A stretch of 64,000 bases of DNA from Sphingomonas sp. PP-F2F-A104-K0414 (GTDB lineage Bacteria > Pseudomonadota > Alphaproteobacteria > Sphingomonadales > Sphingomonadaceae). The notes below the pieces were generated by a model that did no database searches, was not told the DNA's origin, and saw only the letters and a list, made by a program, of their open reading frames with translations. The DNA lies in the NCBI RefSeq assembly GCF_004340945.1, contig NZ_SLYD01000006.1:1-64000 (forward strand), in the 5' to 3' direction. This document shows positions 43,665-51,984 of the stretch, piece by piece (positions within the stretch are counted from its first letter, which is position 1; every line of letters starts with the position of its first letter). The translations under genes were made by a program, and so were the position numbers.

Positions 43665-44576
43665 ATGGCAAGTTTAGGTACACGCGCGTTCGGCGCTTTC
43701 TTTCGCCTCCTGGGGGCTGATCGACCGTTGCGCTCCACAGAGGCGGCGGAGACCTTTCTGAATGATCTGACGCTGCGTCCGGCGTCATATGCTCCACCCA
43801 AAAAGCTTGGAGCGCCTGTCGATATTCGGATCATGCACTCGCATCCGTGGCCCGTGTACGAAGTCACTCCTGAGAATGGCCCCTGTAACGGCGTCGTGTT
43901 TTACGTGCATGGCGGTGCCTGGGCGCTCGAGATCCAGGCCGCACAGTGGAAGCTGGTAGCGGAGGTGGCAGCTAAAGCGCAGACACGCGTCATCGTCCCC
44001 ATCTATCCGCTGTTGCCGCGCGGTTCTGCCACCGATGTTGTCGAACGCATCGCGAGCCTCACGCGCGATGCCGTGGCCGCTTACGGCGCCGACAACGTCA
44101 GCCTCTGGGGGGACTCAGCTGGCGGCCAGATATCGTTGTCTGCAGCGCTGCTGCTCCGCGACGACGGCATCGCGGTTCGAAGCACGGTACTCGTCGCGCC
44201 GGCGGTTGACCTTACGTTCACCAATCCTGCGATTGCAGACGTGGAGCGCGTTGATCCGTTGCTTAAAGCGCCCGGAATACGGGTTGCCGCCAATTTGTGG
44301 AGAGGTGATCTCGACATCCGCGATCCGAGGGTCAGCCCGCTGCACGGTGACCTGACGGGCCTTGGCCGTTTGGAAATCTTCAGCGGCACACGTGACATCA
44401 CTAACCCAGATACCCGCCTGTTGGTCGAAAAGGCGCGGGCGAGCGGCGTGTCTGTGAACTACCATGAAGGCCGCGATCTTATCCACGTCACCGTGGTCCT
44501 TCCCACCAAGGATGGCAGATCAATCCGCAAGAGTATCGTTGACGCGTTACGAGTTGCCAGTTCGCCGCAGCGATGA
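43665..44576 (+). CDS. Alpha/beta hydrolase, hormone-sensitive-lipase family esterase (second copy)
   Basis: 303 aa. VFYVHGGAWALEIQ (a variant HGGA oxyanion loop), LWGDSAGGQISLSAALL (nucleophile), acid in SGTRDITNPD and His in GRDLIHVTVVLP. It is related to the preceding esterase but too different to be a recent duplicate. Eighteen bases separate the two genes. The HGGA variant and the small start (MASLGTRAFGAFFRLLGAD) suggest a different substrate range. Confidence 0.88.
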   Translation: MASLGTRAFGAFFRLLGADRPLRSTEAAETFLNDLTLRPASYAPPKKLGAPVDIRIMHSHPWPVYEVTPENGPCNGVVFYVHGGAWALEIQAAQWKLVAEVAAKAQTRVIVPIYPLLPRGSATDVVERIASLTRDAVAAYGADNVSLWGDSAGGQISLSAALLLRDDGIAVRSTVLVAPAVDLTFTNPAIADVERVDPLLKAPGIRVAANLWRGDLDIRDPRVSPLHGDLTGLGRLEIFSGTRDITNPDTRLLVEKARASGVSVNYHEGRDLIHVTVVLPTKDGRSIRKSIVDALRVASSPQR

Positions 44577-44708
44577 TCGGGGCTCGGACGGGTTTCATGC
44601 GTGTCTTGAACCGTCCGTTCCCTCTCCGCTGGCGGCTGGGCCTGGCTATGCCGTGCCTAACTAAAGCGTGATCCTACAACCAAAGCTCGTAGTGGAGGAG
44701 CCGTCGAC

Positions 44709-46346
44709 ATGATGTCCTATTCTATGGGTCCCCTCGAACCCTCTGTGCCAGAAGGCACGATTGGTGAGCAGCTGGATCGGATCGCTGCGGAGAACGGCGC
44801 GGGTGAGGCCCTCGTTATCGCTTCGCAAGATGTACGTTGGACATGGGTGGAGTTGAGGGACCGCACCGATGCGCTGGTGCGTGGTTTCGCCAAGCTAGGT
44901 CTTACCGTAGGCGATCGGGTTGGAATTTGCGCTCCCAACTGCGCCGAGTGGGTGCTGACGCAGCTCGCCACAGCACGCCTTGGCTTGGTCCTGGTGTCAA
45001 TCAACCCTGCATACCGCACGCACGAACTTGGCCATGCTTTGAGATTGGCTGGCGTAAGGGCGTTGGTTACCGCAAAGCAATTCAAGACCTCCGACTATGT
45101 TAGCATGATTGCAGAGCTAATACCTGCATCGAATAGCGACGAAGTCGCTCCCCTGTTCGATCCTACTCTTCCTGATCTGCGCTACGTCATAGAAATTGGA
45201 GGTGCCACGGCAAGAGCACGGATTGGTTTCGACAGCCTTCTCTTAGCTGACGATAATCCGATACCGACGGTCAAGCTGGATGCCGATCAGGCCATCAACA
45301 TCCAGTTTACGAGCGGCACTACCGGGGCGCCGAAGGGAGCGACACTCAGCCACCGGAACCTGCTGCACAACGCCGTGTGTTCGGCTGCCGGCATGCGGCT
45401 CGGCGCCGATGACCGCTTGTGCATCCCAGTGCCGCTATACCATTGCTTCGGCATGGTCTTGGGTGTGCTCGTCTGCCTCGTGAGCGGGGCTACAATGGTG
45501 TTTCCCGGCCAGACGTTCGATGCAGGCGACGTCCTTAAAACGATATCCGCGGAGCGTTGTACTGGCCTTCACGGGGTACCAACGATGTTCCTAGCGGTGC
45601 TGGATCATCCAGAGTTCGGAAAGGCCGACCTGACTTCCTTGCGTACGGGCATCGCTGCTGGCGCGCTTTGTCCGGCACCGATGATGCGGCGCATGATCGA
45701 CGATATGAACCTCAGCGACATTACCATCGGCTATGGCATGACCGAGACGAGCCCGCTCAGTACGCAAACGTTGCCGGATGCGGACCTGGTAACGCGAACT
45801 GAGACGGTCGGTACGATGATGCCCTACTTCGAGGGTCGTGTAATCGATCCGGCCGGCAATCTCGTACCACTAGGAGCAACTGGCGAATATTGCTCACGAG
45901 GCCCAGGCGTAATGCTCGGATATTGGAGCCAGCCCGAGGCTACCGCGGCCGCAATTCGTGATGGGTGGATGCATAGCGGCGATCTCGCAACAATGGATGA
46001 GCAAGGTCGTGTTCGCATTGTCGGTCGGATCAAGGATATGATCATTAGAGGCGGAGAGAACATTTATCCCGCCGAAGTCGAGGCTTTCCTGGCGACCCAT
46101 CCGGCAATTGCCGAAGTGGCGGTGTTTGGCGTTCCGTGTGAACGCTTGGGTGAGCAAGTCTGTGCCTGGATACGACCGCGATGGCCAATAGACGCCAACG
46201 AAGTTCTGGCGTGGAGCAGGGGCAAGATCTCCCATCAGAAGATCCCGTCTCGCATCCGGGTAGTCGATGCGTTTCCAATGACTGTCACTGGCAAAATCCA
46301 GAAATTTGCCATGAGGGATATCGAACAGGGAAATATAAGTATGTAA
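44709..46346 (+). CDS. Acyl-CoA synthetase (AMP-forming), medium/long-chain type
   Basis: 545 aa, start at the first of two ATGs with GTGGAGGAG upstream. ANL-superfamily marks: INIQFTSGTTGAPKGATLSH (AMP/phosphate loop near residue 198), GLHGVPTMF, TIGYGMTETSP, DGWMHSGDLATMDEQGRVRIVGRIKDMIIRGGENIYPAEVE and the catalytic Lys region FPMTVTGKIQKFAM. It activates a carboxylic acid to its CoA ester. There are 132 bases between it and the preceding esterase. With the ligase at 51984 it gives the region two CoA ligases. Confidence 0.9.
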   Translation: MMSYSMGPLEPSVPEGTIGEQLDRIAAENGAGEALVIASQDVRWTWVELRDRTDALVRGFAKLGLTVGDRVGICAPNCAEWVLTQLATARLGLVLVSINPAYRTHELGHALRLAGVRALVTAKQFKTSDYVSMIAELIPASNSDEVAPLFDPTLPDLRYVIEIGGATARARIGFDSLLLADDNPIPTVKLDADQAINIQFTSGTTGAPKGATLSHRNLLHNAVCSAAGMRLGADDRLCIPVPLYHCFGMVLGVLVCLVSGATMVFPGQTFDAGDVLKTISAERCTGLHGVPTMFLAVLDHPEFGKADLTSLRTGIAAGALCPAPMMRRMIDDMNLSDITIGYGMTETSPLSTQTLPDADLVTRTETVGTMMPYFEGRVIDPAGNLVPLGATGEYCSRGPGVMLGYWSQPEATAAAIRDGWMHSGDLATMDEQGRVRIVGRIKDMIIRGGENIYPAEVEAFLATHPAIAEVAVFGVPCERLGEQVCAWIRPRWPIDANEVLAWSRGKISHQKIPSRIRVVDAFPMTVTGKIQKFAMRDIEQGNISM

Positions 46347-46363
46347 GAAATCAGGCGATAGTC

Positions 46364-46393
46364 GTAGCCGCCAGCGATGCTGCGGGTGGCTAC
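46364..46393. terminator. Hairpin between convergent genes
   Basis: GTAGCCGCC and GGTGGCTAC pair over 9 bp (one G-T) around a 12-base loop. It lies between the stops of the CoA ligase (46346) and the minus-strand secreted protein (46415), so it may terminate both; no strong U-tract. Confidence 0.45.
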
Positions 46394-46414
46394 TCCTTGG
46401 CCTTCAGGTCGCAT

Positions 46415-46768
46415 TCATTCCGAGCAGTCAACCCTTAACGAGACGTTCCCTTCCTTACCTGCGCTGGAAGTCCATGTTCGGCTGATAACGACCCTCCCGC
46501 CCTTATCAAAAGTTATTGTCGTTGTTTGAGTTCCGCCGGACGGAGTTGAGCCGCCTGTCACGGTGCCCGACGTCACAGCTTGGCCAACTGGGCAGGTTCT
46601 ACCGTTTGCTAAGAGCAACTGACGAACACCTTTGTAGCTTACCAAGGCCTGCCGTTGGTTTAGCCTAACGGGCAGATCCCCTACTGCCATTGCAGGTGCC
46701 GAGACGAGAAACATCAAGGCCACAGTTACCATGGCGGAAAATGACTTCGGGATCACATTAGCTTCCAT
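46415..46768 (-). CDS. Small secreted protein of unknown function
   Basis: 117 aa from the ATG at 46768 (MEANVIPKSFSAMVTVALMFLVSAPAMAVGD), a clear signal peptide with an A-x-A site; an ATG at 46807 adds an unlikely 13 residues. The mature part has one early Cys (RTCPVGQAV) and one terminal Cys (RVDCSE) that may form a disulfide, and a Gly/Thr/Ser-rich middle (SGTVTGGSTPSGGTQTTTITF). Looks like a small periplasmic beta protein. No family recognised. Confidence 0.65.
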   Translation of the reverse strand: MEANVIPKSFSAMVTVALMFLVSAPAMAVGDLPVRLNQRQALVSYKGVRQLLLANGRTCPVGQAVTSGTVTGGSTPSGGTQTTTITFDKGGRVVISRTWTSSAGKEGNVSLRVDCSE

Positions 46769-46902
46769 AGCTGAGACAATGGTACAGAACGGGATTGAGT
46801 GCTTCAAAATATCGCCCTGTCATCCATGAATTTTTCGGCAGTTTATTTATCTTGCGCATTATATTTTGTAGAGTTCTAAAATAGACAAATCAGGTATTTG
46901 CA

Positions 46903-48603
46903 TCACCTTCTTGCTGCGATCCACTGATATCCCTCTATTTTCTCGCCTCGTGGTAGATAATGTAGATTGAGCATTCTTCCTGCCCGTTTGATTATCAATT
47001 CGTTGTCGGCATCCTGATCCAGTTGCAAAGCATCGCCGTCCCGGGAGGAGAGGATTTCGTCCCCTACCTTCAGTCCAGCTTTTGCAGCATTGGACATGGC
47101 GACCACGCTTCGAACTATGTTTGAGTGATCACCTGACCGCATCTTTTCGTAGCCAATCTCATAGCGACGCAAAGGTACCACCACACGCCGGAACTCAGGA
47201 CCGTATGCATCAGAAGGCGGTACGACCGTCTCTCCAGCAAGCATCGCGTCGAGGTCCTTGATGCCCTGTGGACCAAGTTCAGCGTCGATAAGCGATCGGT
47301 ACAGTGCCTCATCCATCGGACGTTCCGAATGCCGAGCCGTCAGCATAGTACGAACGATATCGTCCAGAGACCTTTTGCCCCGAGAGGTCGCACGTATCTG
47401 CGCATCGACCTTGTCGAAATAGAGCGAGCCACGGTCATACGCGAGCACACGAATGTTGCCGTCAGTCCAGAAGCCTAGGGGGATTTGACTATTAGAGACA
47501 TTAATACGAATATTTGTATAATATCGACTGGCCGTCTGATTAATGTCTTTCAAATATTCAGCGATTGAAATCATACCTGCTTTGTATGGCAGCCTCCGCT
47601 GATAATGGACAGCAAGGCCTTCAGAAAACCACGAACTGCCTTGATCGGTGGTCGCGTTCTTTGCAGGGTCTAGCCCATGGATGAAGGTATGAACCATTTC
47701 ATGGGCCAGTATTGACCGCAGTTCATTCGCTTTTGTTGATTCATTGTATGTGAAGGCAAAACTATCGGTTAAACCAACACCACTTCCCGGGTTTATAGTA
47801 TTGGTCCGCGCGAATATGCCAAAGCTTGCCGGAGCGAAACCGAAGACTGAACCATAGAAACGGTGCAAAATTCCAGCCCATGTCAGTAGCGGTGTCATCG
47901 GGAAAGGGGGTTTACCTTGCCAAGCCGCAAAGAAGCCATCAGCCGTGCGCGCGACCGTGCCGGGATGACCTCCCATAAAGTAAATTGCGCTCATTTCTTC
48001 ACCCGAGCGGGGCACGTTGCTCGTCGTTGATCCGGTCCCGAGGCTGGATATGCCGATGCCCCCGTTGCCGTACGATGTGAAGTCCCACTCAACCTTAGCA
48101 GTGCGCTTGATCGCGTCGGCCGGAACCAGAAGGAAGCTATTTGAAGCAGCGGAAAAAGTACCGAACTCGGTTCGCAGTTCATATTGAGGCAACGCAACAG
48201 GCGGCGCACTGGCATTTATGGGTACGCGGTAATGGGCTCTTACGGGACCCTTTACGTCGCGAGCTGCTCTCCACAGTCTTGTTACGCCGCTGCCGTCATC
48301 CGGGACATCTCCGGTCGCCGTTGCCAGTGGCCCCAAGGCGTCGGAAAACGTAAGGTCACGGAAGTCTTTTGCGCTGGTGACGCCGAACCCTGTATTGGCG
48401 GTTACCTCATATACCGGCTCCCCCTTTTTGACGGAAAGACCCGTCGTTTCGACGGTGACGTCGATGTATGGGATATGCTGCTGCGCGTCAGGAGCCGCTG
48501 GCGTAATCCGAATATTGAATTGAGGCGGCATCGACTGTGCCCCGCCATTCGAGCCGAGAAGGAGGGCGGCGACGGAACCAACGATTGGTAAGGCGATCTG
48601 CAT
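46903..48603 (-). CDS. M61-like (glycyl aminopeptidase-type) secreted metallopeptidase
   Basis: 566 aa, N-terminal signal peptide (MQIALPIVGSVAALLLGSNGGAQS). The zinc motif HEMVHTFIHG (HEXXH) lies near residues 300-305 and the third ligand in SWFSEGLAVHYQRR about 25 residues later, as in gluzincins of family M61. The C-terminal part AAKAGLKVGDEILSSRDGDALQLDQDADNELIIKRAGR looks like a PDZ domain, which M61 proteins also have. Base composition is visibly more AT-rich in the middle (around 47490-47580) than in neighbours. It is divergent from the aldehyde dehydrogenase gene across a gap containing the repeated operator. Confidence 0.82.
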   Translation of the reverse strand: MQIALPIVGSVAALLLGSNGGAQSMPPQFNIRITPAAPDAQQHIPYIDVTVETTGLSVKKGEPVYEVTANTGFGVTSAKDFRDLTFSDALGPLATATGDVPDDGSGVTRLWRAARDVKGPVRAHYRVPINASAPPVALPQYELRTEFGTFSAASNSFLLVPADAIKRTAKVEWDFTSYGNGGIGISSLGTGSTTSNVPRSGEEMSAIYFMGGHPGTVARTADGFFAAWQGKPPFPMTPLLTWAGILHRFYGSVFGFAPASFGIFARTNTINPGSGVGLTDSFAFTYNESTKANELRSILAHEMVHTFIHGLDPAKNATTDQGSSWFSEGLAVHYQRRLPYKAGMISIAEYLKDINQTASRYYTNIRINVSNSQIPLGFWTDGNIRVLAYDRGSLYFDKVDAQIRATSRGKRSLDDIVRTMLTARHSERPMDEALYRSLIDAELGPQGIKDLDAMLAGETVVPPSDAYGPEFRRVVVPLRRYEIGYEKMRSGDHSNIVRSVVAMSNAAKAGLKVGDEILSSRDGDALQLDQDADNELIIKRAGRMLNLHYLPRGEKIEGYQWIAARR

Positions 48604-48715
48604 AACTCGGCATACCTTCGTGTCCGCTCAATGCAACGGCATGAAAAATGGGAGGACCATTCGTCAAGCTGTCGGACGGGCGGCATACCCTGTCTAAATC
48701 CACCTTGATTTCGGG

Positions 48716-48729
48716 TATCCATCCGGATA
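48716..48729. promoter_or_regulatory. Operator-like palindrome between peptidase and aldehyde dehydrogenase genes
   Basis: TATCC-ATCC-GGATA, a perfect copy of the palindrome at 38947, followed by GCGAT as in that copy (GGATAGC). It is 113 bases upstream of the peptidase start and 156 bases upstream of the aldehyde dehydrogenase start. The rest of the 281-base gap shows no gene of its own. Confidence 0.62.
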
Positions 48730-48884
48730 GCGATTATGCCAAGAGGTCCGTACGGGGCCCACGTCGTTCCGCTTTGGGGAGGTATCATGACACCAGATCA
48801 CCATTGGGGCCAAACCGCCGCGGCGCGATGCCACCGCTCGCCGTTCAGCCCTTCTTCGGGTTTGATCGAGAGCCAGCTGAAGTC

Positions 48885-50279
48885 ATGACTACCGACCTGT
48901 ACCACCGCTTCGATCGGGTACGCGCCGCATCGCGTACCCTCCCCACGCCCGGCCTGGCAGAACGTCGAAAACTACTGTCGTCCCTGCGCGATATGGTCCT
49001 CGATAATGCGAAGCCGTTGGCTGCCGCAATTGCGCAGGACTTTGGAGGCCGCTCTGAGGCGGAAACGGAACTCGTCGAAGTCGTACCGATCATGAACGGC
49101 ATTCGACATGCGATGAGTTCATTGCCCCGCTGGATGCGCGACGAACGGCGCCATGTCTCGGCTGCCTTTCAGCCGGCCAAAGCGTGGGTGCGGTACGAGC
49201 CTTTGGGCGTGATTGGGATCATCGCCCCCTGGAATTACCCGCTTTATCTCGCACTGGGACCACTGATCGACGCGTTCGCTGCCGGAAACCGCGCCCTGAT
49301 CAAACCATCGGAGCTGACCCCCGCTTTCTCGGATCTTTTGGCGCGCATCGTCGCCGATCGCTTCGATAGTGACCGGGTGTCAGTGATAACGGGCGGCCCC
49401 GACGTCGCGCAGGCGTTCTCCGCACTGCCGTTCGATCATCTTGTCTTTACAGGTTCAACAGCCGTCGGCCGGCATGTCATGCGCGCTGCGGCCGAGAACC
49501 TAACGCCGGTAACGCTGGAGCTTGGCGGCAAGTCGCCGGTGATCGTGGCGCGTGACTATTCGATTGAAAAAGCCGCCCGTTCGATATCGTTCGGCAAGTT
49601 CATCAATGCGGGCCAGACATGTGTCGCGCCCGACTATGTGCTGGCTCCAACGGAGAGCGCCGAGCGGCTGGCTGAGGCCGTCCTTGCGGCCGCTCAGCAG
49701 GCGTATCCGACGATCCAGACGAACGATCAGTATAGCAATATCATCACCGACCGGCATCGCGCGCGCCTTCAAGCTGGGGTCGATGAAGCGATCGCGGCCG
49801 GTGCCAGGGTCCTTACCCATCCCGATGCGACCGGCCCGAATGGCAAGATGGCGCCGACGATCGTGCTGGATCCGCCAATGGATGGGCTGCTGATGACCGA
49901 GGAGATATTCGGTCCGGTACTGCCGGTGGTGCGTTATTCCTCGTTGGCTGATGCGCTGGCGCAGGTGAATTCTCGTGAACGCCCGCTTGCCTTGTATTGC
50001 TATACCGATGACCGGAAGACGCGCGATACCGTGCTCGATGGCGCCATCTCAGGTGGTGCAACGCTTAACGGCGCTCTGATGCATGTTGTTCAGGATGATC
50101 TCCCCTTCGGCGGTGTCGGCGCGAGCGGTTCGGGAGCGTATCACGGTCGCGACGGGTTCCGGCGTTTCAGTCACGCCCGAGCCGTCCACCAGATCGGCTT
50201 CGTCAATGTTTTCGAGAAGCTCGGGCCCCCTTGGGGGGGACTCGCTCGTACCACCGCTCGCCTGCTTACGCGGCGCTGA
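48885..50279 (+). CDS. Aldehyde dehydrogenase, coniferyl/fatty aldehyde (ALDH3-like) type
   Basis: 464 aa from the ATG at 48885; the frame is open to 48648 but that part is promoter region. Marks: PLGVIGIIAPWNYPLYL, VFTGSTAVGRHVM (NAD loop), TLELGGKSPVIV (catalytic Glu), NAGQTCVAPDYVL (catalytic Cys), MTEEIFGPVLPVV and a short C-terminal helix after VFEKLGPPWGGLARTTARLL. The length and the short N-terminus match ALDH3-type fatty aldehyde or coniferyl aldehyde dehydrogenases. It would oxidise the aldehyde made by the GMC oxidoreductase to an acid for CoA activation. First gene of a three-gene operon. Confidence 0.92.
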   Translation: MTTDLYHRFDRVRAASRTLPTPGLAERRKLLSSLRDMVLDNAKPLAAAIAQDFGGRSEAETELVEVVPIMNGIRHAMSSLPRWMRDERRHVSAAFQPAKAWVRYEPLGVIGIIAPWNYPLYLALGPLIDAFAAGNRALIKPSELTPAFSDLLARIVADRFDSDRVSVITGGPDVAQAFSALPFDHLVFTGSTAVGRHVMRAAAENLTPVTLELGGKSPVIVARDYSIEKAARSISFGKFINAGQTCVAPDYVLAPTESAERLAEAVLAAAQQAYPTIQTNDQYSNIITDRHRARLQAGVDEAIAAGARVLTHPDATGPNGKMAPTIVLDPPMDGLLMTEEIFGPVLPVVRYSSLADALAQVNSRERPLALYCYTDDRKTRDTVLDGAISGGATLNGALMHVVQDDLPFGGVGASGSGAYHGRDGFRRFSHARAVHQIGFVNVFEKLGPPWGGLARTTARLLTRR

Positions 50280-50301
50280 GCCTTTCCTGGATTCCCAAAC
50301 T

Positions 50302-51984
50302 ATGAACACGACTTCCCAGGTTGCCGAACAGCGCTTCGTTCTTGAAAACGTCGTTGGCACCACGGCCGATGGACCGGACAGCGAGATTATCGAAGCGGTA
50401 CTGGAGGGCGTCGGCCAATTTGCCGCAGGCGAATGGCTCCCCCTGCGCAAGGTCGGCGACGAGGTCGGAGCGACATTGTCGGACAGCGGCGTGCGTCTGC
50501 CGACGGGGTATCGCGACGCCTACAAAGCCTATGTCGACGGTGGATGGGGAACAATCGGCGTAGCCGAAGCCTGGGGCGGCCAAGGCCTGCCCTTCAGCAT
50601 CCAGACCGCGGTGCTAGAGACATTGGGGACCGCGAACCTTGCTTTTGCGCTGTGCCCTACTCTCACGGTCGGTGCCGTAGAAGCACTCGAGCATCATGGC
50701 AGCCCTGAGCAGCAGCGCCTGTACCTACCCAAGCTCGCCACCGGCGAATGGACCGGAACGATGAACCTGACCGAGCCGCAGGCCGGCTCCGATGTTGGTG
50801 CGCTTCGTTCCCGCGCTGAACCCCGCACCGATGGGACTTGGTCGATCACTGGCACCAAGATTTTCATCTCCTTTGGCGATCACGACCTGACGGACAACAT
50901 CGTGCATCTGGTGCTGGCACGTACGCCGGATGCGCCCGCCGGGACCAAAGGTATCTCGCTCTTTCTGGTGCCCAAATACCGTCTCGATGCCAGCGGGGCG
51001 CCAGGTGAAACGAACGACGTGCGTGTAGTGTCGATCGAACACAAGATGGGGTTGCACGCTTCTCCAACCTGCGTGCTCAGCTTCGGCGATAACGGCGACT
51101 GTGTCGGCGAACTCATCGGTCCCATTGGCGGGGGCATGCGGGCCATGTTCACGATGATGAACAACGCCCGATTGAACGTAGGCCTTCAGGGGGTGCAGGT
51201 CGCTGAGGCCGCGACGCAGAAGGCCGTGCTGTACGCCCTGGACCGGGTACAGGGTGTCCGCGCAACTGGTGCGGCGCGCATCGTTGAGTTTCCGGACGTG
51301 CGGCGCATGCTGCTGCGAATGAAGGCTCAGACGCAGGCGGCTCGCGCGCTCGTCTATTATGCGGCTGGTTTGGTCGATCGAAAGCAGCGCGGTGACCAAG
51401 ACGCTGCATCGCGCCTGGAGATCCTCACACCTCTAGCCAAGGCGCACGCCACGGACATCGGATGCGAGGTCTCCAGCCTCGGCGTTCAGGTTCATGGCGG
51501 CATGGGGTATATAGAGGAAACCGGAGCATCGCAGTTCTTCCGGGATGCACGGATCACGCCGATCTACGAGGGAACGAACGGCATTCAGGCCGCAGACCTC
51601 GTTGGCCGAAAGCTGTCGCTCGAAAATGGGGCGGTCATGTCGAGCCTGATCGACGACATTCGCCGGGACGGTCGCTCAGAACACTTGATCACGCTTGCCG
51701 AGCAATGTGATGAGCTGAGCCGACGGTTGAGAGGACTTGATGCAGACGATCGTCTTGCAGCGTCTTACCCTTTCCTGACGATGCTCTCTACGGCGGTTGC
51801 CGGCTGGCTTATGGAACGACAGATCGACGCAGCTGCAGATGATGCGTTTGGACGCTCCAAGCGGACCATCGCCCGGTTTTATCTGGATCAGATCGTTCCA
51901 GAGGCGCTCGGCTTGCGGGCAGCCGCACTGCAGCCTGCCAAAGCGCTTTATGAGCTCGACGCCGACGCACTGGCGGCTTGGTGA
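50302..51984 (+). CDS. Acyl-CoA dehydrogenase
   Basis: 560 aa from the ATG at 50302, 22 bases after the aldehyde dehydrogenase. FAD-dependent acyl-CoA dehydrogenase marks: WGGQGLPFSIQTAVLE, GTMNLTEPQAGSDVGALR, KIFISFGDHDLTDNIVHLVLART, HKMGLHASPTCVLSF, VQVHGGMGYIEETGASQFFRDARITPIYEGTNGIQAADLVGRKL with the catalytic Glu in YEGTNGIQ. It is longer than the usual 380 residues, as in the class with an extra C-terminal helical domain. It makes the 2,3-double bond in a CoA ester; a bulky or side-chain-bearing substrate would fit the larger form. Confidence 0.93.
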   Translation: MNTTSQVAEQRFVLENVVGTTADGPDSEIIEAVLEGVGQFAAGEWLPLRKVGDEVGATLSDSGVRLPTGYRDAYKAYVDGGWGTIGVAEAWGGQGLPFSIQTAVLETLGTANLAFALCPTLTVGAVEALEHHGSPEQQRLYLPKLATGEWTGTMNLTEPQAGSDVGALRSRAEPRTDGTWSITGTKIFISFGDHDLTDNIVHLVLARTPDAPAGTKGISLFLVPKYRLDASGAPGETNDVRVVSIEHKMGLHASPTCVLSFGDNGDCVGELIGPIGGGMRAMFTMMNNARLNVGLQGVQVAEAATQKAVLYALDRVQGVRATGAARIVEFPDVRRMLLRMKAQTQAARALVYYAAGLVDRKQRGDQDAASRLEILTPLAKAHATDIGCEVSSLGVQVHGGMGYIEETGASQFFRDARITPIYEGTNGIQAADLVGRKLSLENGAVMSSLIDDIRRDGRSEHLITLAEQCDELSRRLRGLDADDRLAASYPFLTMLSTAVAGWLMERQIDAAADDAFGRSKRTIARFYLDQIVPEALGLRAAALQPAKALYELDADALAAW

